Shown here piece by piece: positions 36,693 through 46,380 of a stretch of DNA of 64,000 bases (positions within the stretch are counted from its first letter, which is position 1; every line of letters starts with the position of its first letter). Made by a program: the position numbers and the translations under genes. Origin of the DNA: Mycobacterium sp. OAS707 (GTDB lineage Bacteria; Actinomycetota; Actinomycetes; Mycobacteriales; Mycobacteriaceae); the NCBI RefSeq assembly GCF_014873705.1, contig NZ_JADBDS010000001.1, positions 806,001 through 870,000 on the forward strand, in the 5' to 3' direction. The notes beneath the pieces were generated by a model. That model did no database searches and was not told the origin of the DNA. It saw only the letters and a program-made list of their open reading frames with translations.

Positions 36693-38829
36693 CGCCGGCG
36701 AGTTTGGTCGCTGCAGCTTCGATGGTGTCCTCCGACAGCAATACCTGCAAAGCGGCCTCGCCCAGCGGAATGAAGCTGTCGCTGCTGGCCACCCGCTCCA
36801 CCGCGCCGGTGTAGCCGTGCTCGAGCAGCGCAGCGAGCACACCCTCGCCCACCCCACCGGTCGCGCGGGTCTCGTCGACGATCAGCACCCGACCGGTCGC
36901 GTTGGCCTCGCGAACCATGTCGTCCACCGGCAGCGGCGCCAGCCACCTCAGGTCGACGACGCGCACACGGATGCCAACCGACTCGAGCTTGCGGGCCACC
37001 CGCAGGCTCATCCGCAGCCCGTTGCCGAGCGTGAGCATCGTCAGGTCCGTCCCGTCGCCGTATGTCCGGGCCCGTCCGAGCGGCACCGCTTCCTCCGGAT
37101 ACGGGGCGAGCCAGCCGTCGTCGCCCTCGGCGTACAGATCGCGAGTGTGATAGAGCGCGATCGGTTCGAGGAACACGCACACGACGCCTGCCGCTTTCGC
37201 CGCGGCCGCGCAGGTGTGCAGCATCGCGGCGGCGTCATCGGGTCGCGCCGGTGACGCGATGACGACTCCTGGGATGTCGCGGAGCGCGGCAATCGAGTTG
37301 TCGTTGTGAAAGTGCCCGCCGAACCCCTTCTGATACCCATAGGCCGCCACCCGCACCACCATCGGATTGCGGTACTGCCGGTTGGAGAAGAACTGCAGCG
37401 TCGCGCCCTCCCCACGAATCTGATCCGAGGCGTTGTGAAAGTACGCCAGGTACTGGATCTCTGGGATCGGCAGCAGTCCCGACACCCCAGCACCGAGCGC
37501 AAGACCGAGGATCGACTGCTCGTCGAGCAGCGTGTCGAACACCCGCGCCGAACTGGTCTTGCCGAGAAGCCCACGGGTTACGCCGTACACGCCTCCCTTG
37601 CGGGCGACGTCCTCGCCGAAGATCATCGCCTCTGGAAAGCGGTCCAGGATGTCGTGCAACGCGCGGTTGATCGCAAGGGCGACCGTCAGCGGCGCATCTG
37701 GCTCGCCTGATCTCACCGTCGCGGCCAGCGACGCCGGCGACGCGGCAGCGGCATCCGAGAGGCTGTCGTGCAGCGGCCTCATTATCGCCGCCGCGCTGTC
37801 CAGCTGCGGCTCCAAGGTGACCTCTTCGGCGAGCTGAATCACGTTGGCGCGCATGGTCTCATACCGGTCGAGCACCTGCTCAGGCGTCAACACGTCAGCC
37901 TCGATCAGAGCCAAAGCCGTACACAGCACCGGGTCTCGGTCGTAGTCGGCTGCTATCTCGGCGGGACTGCGGTAGGCGGGCTCGTAGTCCGAACCGGCGT
38001 GTCCCATCAACCGGACCGTCCGAAGATGCAGGAACGCCGGGCGTCGGTGTGTGCGCACCCATTCCGCTGCCGCAGTCGCCGCCTCCGACGTCGCCGCCAC
38101 ATCCCAGCCGTCGGCGCCGAAATATTGCAGCCCGTCGCGATTTCCGTAGGTGTGTCTGATCCAGCCCCGTGGCGTTGCGACGCTGATGCCGATCCCATTG
38201 TCCTCACAGACGAACAGCAACGGCATCGGCACGCCCTGATACGCCGCATGCAAGGCTGCGTTGATCGCGCCGACCGCGGTCGAATGATTCACCGACGCGT
38301 CGCCGAAGCTGCACACCGTGACGGCGTCGTCGGGCCACGGGCATGCCACGCCAAGCTTGCGGGCGCGGGCGATGGAGAACGCGACGCCGAGCGCGCGCGG
38401 CAGGTGAGACGCGATCGTCGATGTCTGCGGGATGATGTTCAGGTCGTAGCGCCCGAACACCTTGTGCCTGCCGCCGGCGATCGGTTCCGCGGTGGCCGCC
38501 ACCAGCCCAAGAAGCACGTCGCGCAACGGGTCTCGGCCACCGGCCTGCGCGGCGCGCGCCAGAAAGAAGCCTCCCGAGCGATAGTGCAGCAACGCCGGAT
38601 CGGTCGGGCGCAGCGCGGCGGCTACCGCGGCATTGCCCTCATGCCCCGATGAGCCGATGGTGTAGTAGCCCTTGCCTTTCGACCGCAGCCAGCGGGCCGC
38701 CAGATCGAGGTGCCTGCTGGCCAGTTGAGCGTCGAACACACCAAGCAACGAATCGTCCTGCGAGGAGCGCTCGCCTGCACTCAGCGCAGAGACGGTCGCG
38801 GTGAAATGCTCATCGATCGGTTCGGCCAA
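36682..38829 (-). CDS. Fused E1 alpha/beta 2-oxoacid dehydrogenase
   Basis: 715 aa joining the alpha (about 40-370) and beta (about 380-715) subunits of a branched-chain-type 2-oxoacid dehydrogenase E1. Thiamine diphosphate is bound by CSFGDASVNHSTAVGAINAA; the beta half begins MIFGEDVARKGGVYGVTRGL and ends FIPLGEAALQVLLS. Start: TTG 38829 with AGGAG 5 nt upstream, right after the arginase-family stop (TAGGAG), so the two are coupled. No E2 or E3 genes are in the window. It decarboxylates a 2-keto acid; the CoA-transferase and thioesterase downstream may use the product. Confidence 0.86.
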   Translation of the reverse strand: MAEPIDEHFTATVSALSAGERSSQDDSLLGVFDAQLASRHLDLAARWLRSKGKGYYTIGSSGHEGNAAVAAALRPTDPALLHYRSGGFFLARAAQAGGRDPLRDVLLGLVAATAEPIAGGRHKVFGRYDLNIIPQTSTIASHLPRALGVAFSIARARKLGVACPWPDDAVTVCSFGDASVNHSTAVGAINAALHAAYQGVPMPLLFVCEDNGIGISVATPRGWIRHTYGNRDGLQYFGADGWDVAATSEAATAAAEWVRTHRRPAFLHLRTVRLMGHAGSDYEPAYRSPAEIAADYDRDPVLCTALALIEADVLTPEQVLDRYETMRANVIQLAEEVTLEPQLDSAAAIMRPLHDSLSDAAAASPASLAATVRSGEPDAPLTVALAINRALHDILDRFPEAMIFGEDVARKGGVYGVTRGLLGKTSSARVFDTLLDEQSILGLALGAGVSGLLPIPEIQYLAYFHNASDQIRGEGATLQFFSNRQYRNPMVVRVAAYGYQKGFGGHFHNDNSIAALRDIPGVVIASPARPDDAAAMLHTCAAAAKAAGVVCVFLEPIALYHTRDLYAEGDDGWLAPYPEEAVPLGRARTYGDGTDLTMLTLGNGLRMSLRVARKLESVGIRVRVVDLRWLAPLPVDDMVREANATGRVLIVDETRATGGVGEGVLAALLEHGYTGAVERVASSDSFIPLGEAALQVLLSEDTIEAAATKLAGAGA

Positions 38830-38837
38830 CCGAGCTC

Positions 38838-39743
38838 CTAAGGACTGATTGTCGGACGTACCAACACATTTCGGATGAACGCGACGATCTGCGCGGCACC
38901 GGCGCCGTCGGGGTCCTGATCCGGATCGTAGATCGCGAGGCTGCCGCCGACACATGGCGCGGGTCCGGTGAACAGCGCCGAGACGAGATCGGTGAGCTGA
39001 TCCCACGTCAGGCCGCCGGGTTCATCGTCGACATCCGGTAGACCCTGCGCCGGAAACTCGACGGGATCGAGCACATCGAGGTCGATATGCAACCACCACC
39101 GGTCCACCCGGCCCGCCAGCTGTTCGATCGCCTGACGTCCAGTGCCAGAAGGGTCGTCGGCGACTTCGGCCAGCGGTGCCAGCCACACGCTTGAATCAGC
39201 AAGCGTTCCGACGTTGAACTGCCGCCGCCAGTCGTCGTCGCGCGGACCGAGGATCACCAGTTGTTCGGGCCTCAGCGCAGGCAGCCGATCGCCGAGCTCG
39301 CCGGTCAGCAGCCGACCGGTCAATCCGAGCAATAGACCGATCTCGGCGTTGGCCGCCTCGCCGTCTTCGGACACATCCAGCGGCATGGTGTCCTCGTGGC
39401 CGTCGATGAAGACCAGCCCGACACCGCCGACATGATCGCGCAGGCCGGTCACGATACCGAGCAGCGTCGAACAGTCTCCGCCGTAGACGAACGGGAACCG
39501 GCCCGCTCGTATGACTTCACCGACCTTGCGGTTGAGCGCGTCGGTCATCGCCAGCAGCGCACGCTCGTTGATCAGGCTGGTTGACTCGCCGCGGCCGGGA
39601 TCCGGATCGGGCAACGCCAAGTCGTCGTCATCGATGACGTGGTGATGATCGAACGCGTCGAGAAGGCCGGCGTCGCGCAGCGCAGCAGCCGCACGCGCTT
39701 GATGCCCGCTGCGCCCGTAGCCGTCGAACGGCACCCCGATCAA
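38838..39743 (-). CDS. Arginase/agmatinase family protein with altered metal site
   Basis: 301 aa from TTG 39743. The ureohydrolase fold is clear: IDGHED gives D114, H116, D118 and HIDLDVLDP gives D221, D223. The fifth ligand, histidine of GGDHS, is C91 (YGGDCS), so the binuclear Mn site is changed. Start: AAGGAG at 39771-39766 lies 7 nt before an in-frame ATC (39758-39756) and 22 nt before the TTG; reading from ATC gives (M)SDIELIGVPFDG, so AUC initiation is possible. Function: hydrolysis of a guanidino or related compound, or a non-urea reaction. Confidence 0.8.
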   Translation of the reverse strand: MIGVPFDGYGRSGHQARAAAALRDAGLLDAFDHHHVIDDDDLALPDPDPGRGESTSLINERALLAMTDALNRKVGEVIRAGRFPFVYGGDCSTLLGIVTGLRDHVGGVGLVFIDGHEDTMPLDVSEDGEAANAEIGLLLGLTGRLLTGELGDRLPALRPEQLVILGPRDDDWRRQFNVGTLADSSVWLAPLAEVADDPSGTGRQAIEQLAGRVDRWWLHIDLDVLDPVEFPAQGLPDVDDEPGGLTWDQLTDLVSALFTGPAPCVGGSLAIYDPDQDPDGAGAAQIVAFIRNVLVRPTISP

Positions 39744-39789
39744 TTCGATATCCGAGATTGTTTCGCTCCTTACGTCCGCGGCATGCGAC

Positions 39790-40081
39790 TCAGCCCTCGA
39801 TGACCAGGGCGCTATCGCCCCTGCCCGTCAGCAACACGCCGCGATTACCTTCGACGATCACCCCCCGAACATAGGTCGTATAGGGGGTGGCGCCGTCGTA
39901 AATCTCGTTCTTGACCTCCTCGGCCAATATCGACCTGCCGGCTTCGGTCCACTGATACCCGGTACGACGTTCGCGTCTCGCCCTGACCGAGGCCCTCGTC
40001 GCATCGCGGTGGCGGCGTGCCGCGGTCTTTCATGGCACGCAGCGACGCATGCACTTGTGGGGCGAGTCCGACGCGCGTCAA
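39790..40081 (-). pseudogene. Decayed or frameshifted small gene
   Basis: This 334-bp stretch between two genes holds a protein-like minus-strand frame ending at 39790 (GYQWTEAGRSILAEEV, then TPYTTYVRGVIVEG and ALVIEG). It is open from 40029 but has no ATG, GTG or TTG before the TTG of SILAEE. Upstream the plausible coding frame is another one (TTG 40081, ASLRAMKDRG). One indel near 39960-40000 would join them. I do not recognise the family. Confidence 0.4.
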
Positions 40082-40851
40082 ACCAGTTCGATGCAGTCTG
40101 CGATCGAGTCGAGCACGCGGCCGGGCCGGAACGGATACCGCGCGATGTCGGCGGCGGTGGTCGAGCCCGTGAGCACCAAGACGGTGTCCAGGCCCGCCTC
40201 AATACCCGCGACGACGTCGGTGTCCATCCGGTCGCCGACCATCATCGTGCTCTCGGAATGCGCCTCGATCCGGTTCATCGCGCTGCGGAACATCATCGGA
40301 TTCGGCTTGCCGACGAAGTACGGCTCGCGGCCGGTGGCCTTGGTGATCATGGCCGCGACCGAGCCGGTGGCGGGCAGCGGCCCCTCAGCCGACGGCCCGG
40401 AGACGTCCGGGTTGGTCGCGATGAACCGCGCGCCCCCGAGGATCAGCCGGACCGCCTTGGTGATCGCGGTGAACGAATATGTGCGGGTCTCCCCGAGCAC
40501 GACGAAGTCGGGTTCGGTGTCGGTCAGCGTATAGCCGACCTGATGCAACGGCGTGGTCAGGCCGGCCTCACCGATCACGTAGGCCGACCCACCGGGCTGC
40601 TGAGCGTCCAGAAACGCAGCGGTGGCCAGGCCCGACGTCCAAATCGACTCCTCAGGCACAGTCAGCCCCGACCGTTTCAGCCGCGCGGACAGATCCCGCG
40701 GCGTGAAGATCGAGTTATTCGTCAGCACGAGAAACGGCCGCTCCCGCTCTACCAGGCGTTGCAGGAATTCTGCGGCGCCGGGCAGCGCGTGTTCTTCGCG
40801 GACGAGGACACCGTCCATATCGGTGAGCCAGCACTTCGGTGTTGAGCGCAC
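40078..40851 (-). CDS. HAD-IIA family phosphatase (NagD-like)
   Basis: 257 aa. The nucleophile motif is DMDGVL (D11, D13), motif II LVLTNNS, the lysine in FVGKPNP and motif [11 protein letters not shown]. The cap lies between motifs II and III (type IIA). Phosphatase of a small sugar or nucleotide phosphate; substrate not predictable. GTG start at 40851, 23 bp from the divergent GNAT gene. Confidence 0.9.
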   Translation of the reverse strand: MRSTPKCWLTDMDGVLVREEHALPGAAEFLQRLVERERPFLVLTNNSIFTPRDLSARLKRSGLTVPEESIWTSGLATAAFLDAQQPGGSAYVIGEAGLTTPLHQVGYTLTDTEPDFVVLGETRTYSFTAITKAVRLILGGARFIATNPDVSGPSAEGPLPATGSVAAMITKATGREPYFVGKPNPMMFRSAMNRIEAHSESTMMVGDRMDTDVVAGIEAGLDTVLVLTGSTTAADIARYPFRPGRVLDSIADCIELV

Positions 40852-40874
40852 CGGTCCACCCTAGGCTGATATTC

Positions 40875-41348
40875 GTGGATCAGACGTCTATCCGACGAGC
40901 CGCAACGGCTGACCTGGGGGCGATTCACCAACTGATCACCGACGCATACACGAAGTACGTTCAGCGCATCGGGCGGCCGCCTGCCCCGATGACCGCCGAC
41001 TACGCCGCCGCGCTCGAGCATTGCCGGGTCTGGGTGCTTGTCAGCGACCGGGCTGTCATCGGCACGCTGGTGACAGAAGACCGCACAGACCACCTGCTGC
41101 TGGAGACGGTGGCCGTCGCGCCCAGCGCCCAGGGACGCGGCCACGGTGCGCGGTTACTGGCCCGCGCCGAACGTGATGCTGAAGAGCTCGGGCTGCCTGA
41201 GGTCCGGCTGTACACCAACGAGGCGATGACGGAGAACCTCACCTTCTACCCGCGCCATGGCTACCGGGAAACGGCCCGTGCCGTCGAAGACGGATTCCGG
41301 CGCGTCTACTTCTCAAAGGCAATGCGCCGCCGCGCTTCGTCGGGCTAA
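40875..41348 (+). CDS. GNAT family N-acetyltransferase
   Basis: 157 aa. The acetyl-CoA pyrophosphate loop is VAPSAQGRGHGARLL; LYTNEAMTENLTFYPRHGY fits the last strands of the fold. GTG 40875 gives (M)DQTSIRRAATAD; an earlier start at 40839 would cross the divergent gene's start. The last 36 nt overlap the end of the convergent MFS gene. Substrate unknown. Confidence 0.87.
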   Translation: MDQTSIRRAATADLGAIHQLITDAYTKYVQRIGRPPAPMTADYAAALEHCRVWVLVSDRAVIGTLVTEDRTDHLLLETVAVAPSAQGRGHGARLLARAERDAEELGLPEVRLYTNEAMTENLTFYPRHGYRETARAVEDGFRRVYFSKAMRRRASSG

Positions 41349-42512
41349 CGCGCACTCAACGCGCCGGACGGGACGGACGCCCAAAACGCTTGCGCCAAGC
41401 CCGAGCGCGGTCACCAGCGCCGTCACCGCGCACCACTGCGCATGGAGCCACGCGAGTCCGCCGAGCCAGCCGAACGCACTGGACCCGGCGTAATAACTGA
41501 TGTTGTACATCGCAGTCGCCTGCGCGCGACCGTGATTCGCCCGCGCCGCGACCATGCTGGACGCCACCGCGTGCCCGACGAACAGTCCGGTCGTCAAGAC
41601 GACCAGTCCCAGCAGGATCATCGATACCGGCCGCGCAAGCGTCAGCGCGGCGCCGCCCGCCATCAACAGCCCCGCCGCCGCGAGTATCGGTGGCCCGCCG
41701 ACGCGGTCGGTCAGCCATCCGGCGGCCCGCGAGCCGACAGTGCCCCCGAGGTAGGCCAGAAAGATCAGCGAAACCATTGTCGGCGCAAGCCGATACGGGT
41801 CCGCTTCCAGCCGGAACGGCAAATAATTGAAGACGATCACCATCCCGCCGATCAGCAGTGCGCCGATGGCGAACAAGCTCAGCATCGCCGGGTCACGGAG
41901 GTGCGCAAGCACGGCGCCGTGTTCAGGCACGTTCGCTGACGCGCCGGATGGCCGCGGGATCACGCCGATCAGCGCCACCATGAGCACGGCGACGAGACAA
42001 CCGAGGATGAAAAGTGCGGCGCGCCAACCGAGGTGATCCGCGATGGGCACCACGAGCAGGCGCCCACTGAGACCACCCAATGACGTTGCCGCGACATAAC
42101 TTCCAGCCATTGTGGCGACCCGCTGCGGCGCAGCGGAGTTGTGCAGCAGCGCCATAGCGAGTGCCGGGATGCCACCGAGGGCGATCCCGTGCAGGAATCG
42201 GCCTGCGAGCAACGTGTCGAAGGTCGGCAACCAGGGCACCGCGATCGCGGTGACGGCTGTGCCCGCGGCGGCCAAGCACATCGCCGCTGTGGTCCCGATG
42301 CGATTCGACAACCACGCCCACGGCAGCACCGACAGCGCGAGGCCCAACGTCGCCGCCGAGACCAGCAGTGCCGCTTGCGAGGGGTCGACGGACGCGTCGC
42401 GCGAGATCTGGGTGAGCAGCCCTTGCGGCGCGTACATCGTCGCGAATGCCGCCAGCCCGGCGCACCACAGTGCAGCCGACAATCGCCAGTGTGAGCTGTT
42501 CATACCTGCCAT
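41313..42512 (-). CDS. MFS transporter
   Basis: 399 aa, twelve hydrophobic helices; WAWLSNRIGTTAAMCLAAAGT (A-motif region) and LAGRFLHGIALGGIPALAMAL fit the YnfM/arabinose-efflux type of proton antiporter. Export of a drug or small metabolite is likely. It diverges from a LysR regulator across 66 bp with a perfect dyad. The C-terminal 12 residues are antisense to the GNAT gene. Confidence 0.88.
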   Translation of the reverse strand: MAGMNSSHWRLSAALWCAGLAAFATMYAPQGLLTQISRDASVDPSQAALLVSAATLGLALSVLPWAWLSNRIGTTAAMCLAAAGTAVTAIAVPWLPTFDTLLAGRFLHGIALGGIPALAMALLHNSAAPQRVATMAGSYVAATSLGGLSGRLLVVPIADHLGWRAALFILGCLVAVLMVALIGVIPRPSGASANVPEHGAVLAHLRDPAMLSLFAIGALLIGGMVIVFNYLPFRLEADPYRLAPTMVSLIFLAYLGGTVGSRAAGWLTDRVGGPPILAAAGLLMAGGAALTLARPVSMILLGLVVLTTGLFVGHAVASSMVAARANHGRAQATAMYNISYYAGSSAFGWLGGLAWLHAQWCAVTALVTALGLGASVLGVRPVRRVECALARRSAAAHCL

Positions 42513-42540
42513 TGCACCCGGCCAGATATATATTGTGAAG

Positions 42541-42553
42541 GACCGATTCGGTC
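42541..42553. promoter_or_regulatory. LysR/MFS intergenic dyad
   Basis: GACCGATTCGGTC is a perfect 6-bp-arm dyad around one base, in the 66-bp gap between the divergent MFS and LysR genes. TATATA at about 42528-42533 is an AT-rich block beside it. A probable LysR binding site, although the T-N11-A form was not verified. Confidence 0.4.
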
Positions 42554-42578
42554 ATGCAGTGATAGCGAATGGATATCA

Positions 42579-43463
42579 ATGGTTGAGGTGCGAGAAGCTA
42601 GGTATTTCATCGCCGTTGCCGAGGAACTCAACTTCGGCCGGGCGGCCGAACGACTGCACATGTCTCAGCCGCCGCTGTCGGCGGCAATCAAGTCACTCGA
42701 GAAGCGACTCGACGTCGAACTTCTTCACCGCACCACGCGTGAGGTCCGCCTGACCCCGGCCGGAGCTGTTTTTCTCGACCACTGCCGCATCCTCGTCGCA
42801 GCCGCGGAGACCGCCGATGCCGCCGCGCGGCATGCGGCCGACGGCCAAGCGGGCGAACTCCGCATCGGTGCCGTCAGTTCGGCGTTCACCGACCCGCTGC
42901 CCACCGCGCTGAGCACCTATGCGGACACTCATCCTCGTGTCGACGTGCGGGTGCGCGAAGTCGACACCCACGTCGGCATCGAGCTACTCCGGCGCCGCGA
43001 GATCGACATCGCGCTGATTCGGCAGTTCGCGCCCCCACATGATTGCGAACACGCTGTCCTGCGGCGCGAAAGACTCGTGCTTGCTACGCCAATTGATTGG
43101 CAACTACCGCGGGGGTTGAGCCGTGACCTGGCGCTGGCGGCAGAGCTGCCATGGATCTGGGTGCCTCGCGACATCTCGCCGGACTATCACGATCAAGTGG
43201 CCGCCTGTTGTCGCGCTGCGGGTTTCACCCCGCGCGGTCAGCACTGGGCAGGATCCATCAACAGTCAACTGGCGATGGTCGCGTCGGGTCTCGGTGTCGC
43301 GCTGGTTCCCGCGAATTCGGTAGGCGCCCATCAGCTCAGAAGTTCGGTCAGGGTCATCCGGGTCTCGGGGTCGACGACCATCGACCTCGCCGCCGTCTGG
43401 CGGCCGGCCGCCAACCGACTGGTCACCGACTTCCTGGCCGCGATCAAACAGGCTGCCGCCTAG
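42579..43463 (+). CDS. LysR family transcriptional regulator
   Basis: 294 aa. The winged helix is at about 4-62: YFIAVAEELNFGRAAERLHM, SQPPLSAAIKSLEKRL, and the R-rich turn LLHRTTREVRLT. The two-lobed effector domain occupies 90-290. It probably regulates the divergent MFS exporter. ATG 42579. The inducer is unknown. Confidence 0.9.
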   Translation: MVEVREARYFIAVAEELNFGRAAERLHMSQPPLSAAIKSLEKRLDVELLHRTTREVRLTPAGAVFLDHCRILVAAAETADAAARHAADGQAGELRIGAVSSAFTDPLPTALSTYADTHPRVDVRVREVDTHVGIELLRRREIDIALIRQFAPPHDCEHAVLRRERLVLATPIDWQLPRGLSRDLALAAELPWIWVPRDISPDYHDQVAACCRAAGFTPRGQHWAGSINSQLAMVASGLGVALVPANSVGAHQLRSSVRVIRVSGSTTIDLAAVWRPAANRLVTDFLAAIKQAAA

Positions 43464-43473
43464 GCTCTTCCGC

Positions 43474-46380
43474 TTACGACTGCGCGGGCAGCGCCACGGT
43501 GTCCGGGTCGTCCTGCGACCGCCGCCTGGTTTGCGGCGGCAGGAAGTGATAGTCGCCGCGCGGATAGACGACTTGCGGCCACCAGAACCAACGGCCCAAA
43601 AGCGTTGCGATGGACGGCATCAGGAAGGAGCGGACAACGAACGTGTCGACCAGCAGGCCGATCGCGATCGTGGAGCCCATCTGCGCCAGCACGACCAGCT
43701 TGCTGCCCATCATTCCCGCCATGGTGGCCGCGAAGACCAGTCCGGCCGACGTCACCACACCACCGGTGCCTGCCATGGACCGGATGAGGCCGGTCTTCAG
43801 GCCCGCGTGGATCTCGTCCTTGAATCGAGAGACGAGCAAGAGGTTGTAGTCCGAGCCGACCGCCAACAGGATGATGACGGACATCAGCATGACCAGCCAT
43901 TGCACCTGAATGCCGAAGAGGTCCTGCCAGATCAGCACCGAGATGCCGAACGACGCCGCGATCGAACTTGCCGCCGTGCCGACGATGACGGCAGCGGCAA
44001 CGGCGCTTCGGGTCAGGATCAACATGATCGTGAAGATCAGCGTCAGCGACGACACCACAGCGATCATCAGGTCGTATTTGGCGCCTTCCGACATGTCCCG
44101 ATAGGTCGCCGCCACGCCACCCAGATAGATCTTCGCGTTCGACAGCGACGACATCTTCAGCGCTTCCTGCGCGGCTTTGCGTTCCGAGTCAACGCGTTTG
44201 ATGCCGTCGACCGTTGCGGGATCGCTCTCATGGGTGATGAACATCCGCGCCGACTTGCCGTCAGGCGAAAGGAACATCGTCAGGCCACGTTTGAAGTCGG
44301 GGTTGTCAAAGGCTTCCGGCGGCAAGAAGAACAGGTCGTCGTTCTTCGCCCCATCGAAGGCCTCGCCCATCGCCAGCGCGGTGTCGTTGGAGGCCTCCAA
44401 CTGGTCCAGCAGCGCCTTCTGTGAGTTGTACGACGCCAGGGACAGGTCCCTGCTCGCCTTCATCGACGCGATCGTCTGCGGCAGGAGCGCGGTCAGCTTT
44501 GGCGCAAGGTCCGCCAGTTTGTCGGTGTTGACCTGCACCGCCCCCGTTTGGTCGGTCACTCGGTCTATCCCGTCGAGGGCGTCGAACAGGTTTCGTGTCG
44601 CATTGCAGAGCGGGATGTCGAAACAATGCGGTTCCCAGTAGAAGTAGTTCCGGATCGGCCGGAATTGGTCGTCGAAGTTCGCGATGTTGTCCCGCAGTTC
44701 TTCGGTGGTTTGCAGGAGCGCCTGCGACTTGGCCGCAGAATCCTGCGTCAGCTTGGTCTGCTCGAGGGACAGTTGGTACTGCTGCTCCAAGATGTCGATC
44801 GAGCGGTTGGTCTCGTCGATCGTTTTGAGCTGATTGGCCAATTGATCCCGCTGGAACGGCAGGTTCATGTTGTTGGTCTGGCCCTGGATGCTGGTCTGGA
44901 ACGGAATGGAGCTGTGCTGGATCGGAATTCCCAGCGGCCGCGTGATGCTCTGCACCATCGCAATGCCCTCGGTGTGCATGACATTGCTTGAAATCTTGTT
45001 CAGCACAAGCATGTCGGCGGGATTGCGCATGTCGTGGTCGGCTTCGACCTCGAGGATGTCGGGGTTCATCCGGGCCTGGCTGAAATGCCGGTCGGCTGCC
45101 GCGAAGCCGATGTTGACCGGAGCGTCCTTCGGCAGATAGTAACGGTCGTTGTAGGCCGGCTTGTAACCCGGGATGGCCACGAGGCCGATCAGCACCACGA
45201 ACAGGCTGGCCACGAAAATCGGTGCGGGCCAACGCACGACCGCGGTGCCGACACGGCGCCAGAACCTGCTCTGTGGAGGCCGCTTCGATTCGTAGAGCCC
45301 GACGCGGCTCCCGAGGAAGAGTACGGCCGGACCGAGCGTGACCGCGATCGCCACGACCACGATCATGCCGATCGCAACGGGCGCGCCCATGGTGGAAAAG
45401 TAAGGCAGTCGCGCGAAGGACAGGCAGTACGTCGCTCCCGCGATCGTCAGGCCGGAACCCACGATGACGGGCGCGACGGATTTGAAGGTGGCGTAATAGG
45501 ATTCGTCCCTGTCCAGGCCCATACCGCGGTCTTCGCGATACCGGCCGAAGATGAATATGCCGTAGTCGGTGGCCGCGGCAATGGCCAACATCGTCAGGAT
45601 GTTTCCTGCGAATGTCGTGAGCCCGAATGCTCCGTGGGTGGCCAGCATCGACACCACGCCTCGCGCGGTCAACAGCGCGAGGAACGTGAGAAACAGCTGG
45701 ATCAGCGTGGTCCGTATCGAGCGGTAGACCACCAGCAGCATGGCCGCGATTGCGACGAGCGTTATCAGGGTGATCTGTGCCAGGCTGGCGTTACCGATGA
45801 CGTGCAGGTCGTCGGTGAGCGCAGCCGGACCTGCCACATACGCCTGAACTCCAGGCGGCGCCTTCGTCTCCTCGATGACCTTGCGGACGGCTTGGACACC
45901 TTCGTTGGCCAAGGTTTGGCCTTGTTCGCCGGCGAGGTTGATCATCACGTAGGACGCCTTGCCGTCGGGGCTCTGCGCGCCGGCGGCGGTCAGCGTATCG
46001 CCCCAGAAATCCTGAATGTGCTGGATATGCTCGGGATCTTGCTGCAGCTTGCGGATGATCTCGTCGTAGTAGGCGTGTGCGTCGGGGCCCAGTGGCTTCT
46101 GGCCCTCCACCACGATCATGATGGTGCTGTTGGAGTTGAATTCCTTGAAGTTGGCGCCCATCCGCTTCATCGCGACCATGGACGGCGCGTCCTCGGGAGC
46201 CATTGGCGCCGAGTGCTGCTCACCGACGACTTCGAGCTGCGGGGCGAGCACATTCACCCCGACCGCGACGACGAGCCAGAACAGGACGATCGGCAGAGCA
46301 AGGATTCGGATCAGGTGCGGCACGACGGCCCGCTTCGGCTTTGGCACGCCCGCGGTTTCGGGCCCAGCGGCGTGGGTCAT
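43474..46380 (-). CDS. MmpL family RND transporter
   Basis: 968 aa with twelve helices and two large extracytoplasmic loops (about 50-190 and 420-760), as in MmpL4/MmpL5. The proton-relay Asp-Tyr pairs are seen in ATDYGIFIFGRYRED (TM4) and GSDYNLLLVSRF (TM10). It exports a lipid, siderophore or drug together with MmpS. The second loop is rich in coiled-coil heptads (about 510-570). Overlaps mmpS by 4 nt (ATGA); the third gene of the MarR-MmpS-MmpL operon. Confidence 0.93.
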   Translation of the reverse strand: MTHAAGPETAGVPKPKRAVVPHLIRILALPIVLFWLVVAVGVNVLAPQLEVVGEQHSAPMAPEDAPSMVAMKRMGANFKEFNSNSTIMIVVEGQKPLGPDAHAYYDEIIRKLQQDPEHIQHIQDFWGDTLTAAGAQSPDGKASYVMINLAGEQGQTLANEGVQAVRKVIEETKAPPGVQAYVAGPAALTDDLHVIGNASLAQITLITLVAIAAMLLVVYRSIRTTLIQLFLTFLALLTARGVVSMLATHGAFGLTTFAGNILTMLAIAAATDYGIFIFGRYREDRGMGLDRDESYYATFKSVAPVIVGSGLTIAGATYCLSFARLPYFSTMGAPVAIGMIVVVAIAVTLGPAVLFLGSRVGLYESKRPPQSRFWRRVGTAVVRWPAPIFVASLFVVLIGLVAIPGYKPAYNDRYYLPKDAPVNIGFAAADRHFSQARMNPDILEVEADHDMRNPADMLVLNKISSNVMHTEGIAMVQSITRPLGIPIQHSSIPFQTSIQGQTNNMNLPFQRDQLANQLKTIDETNRSIDILEQQYQLSLEQTKLTQDSAAKSQALLQTTEELRDNIANFDDQFRPIRNYFYWEPHCFDIPLCNATRNLFDALDGIDRVTDQTGAVQVNTDKLADLAPKLTALLPQTIASMKASRDLSLASYNSQKALLDQLEASNDTALAMGEAFDGAKNDDLFFLPPEAFDNPDFKRGLTMFLSPDGKSARMFITHESDPATVDGIKRVDSERKAAQEALKMSSLSNAKIYLGGVAATYRDMSEGAKYDLMIAVVSSLTLIFTIMLILTRSAVAAAVIVGTAASSIAASFGISVLIWQDLFGIQVQWLVMLMSVIILLAVGSDYNLLLVSRFKDEIHAGLKTGLIRSMAGTGGVVTSAGLVFAATMAGMMGSKLVVLAQMGSTIAIGLLVDTFVVRSFLMPSIATLLGRWFWWPQVVYPRGDYHFLPPQTRRRSQDDPDTVALPAQS

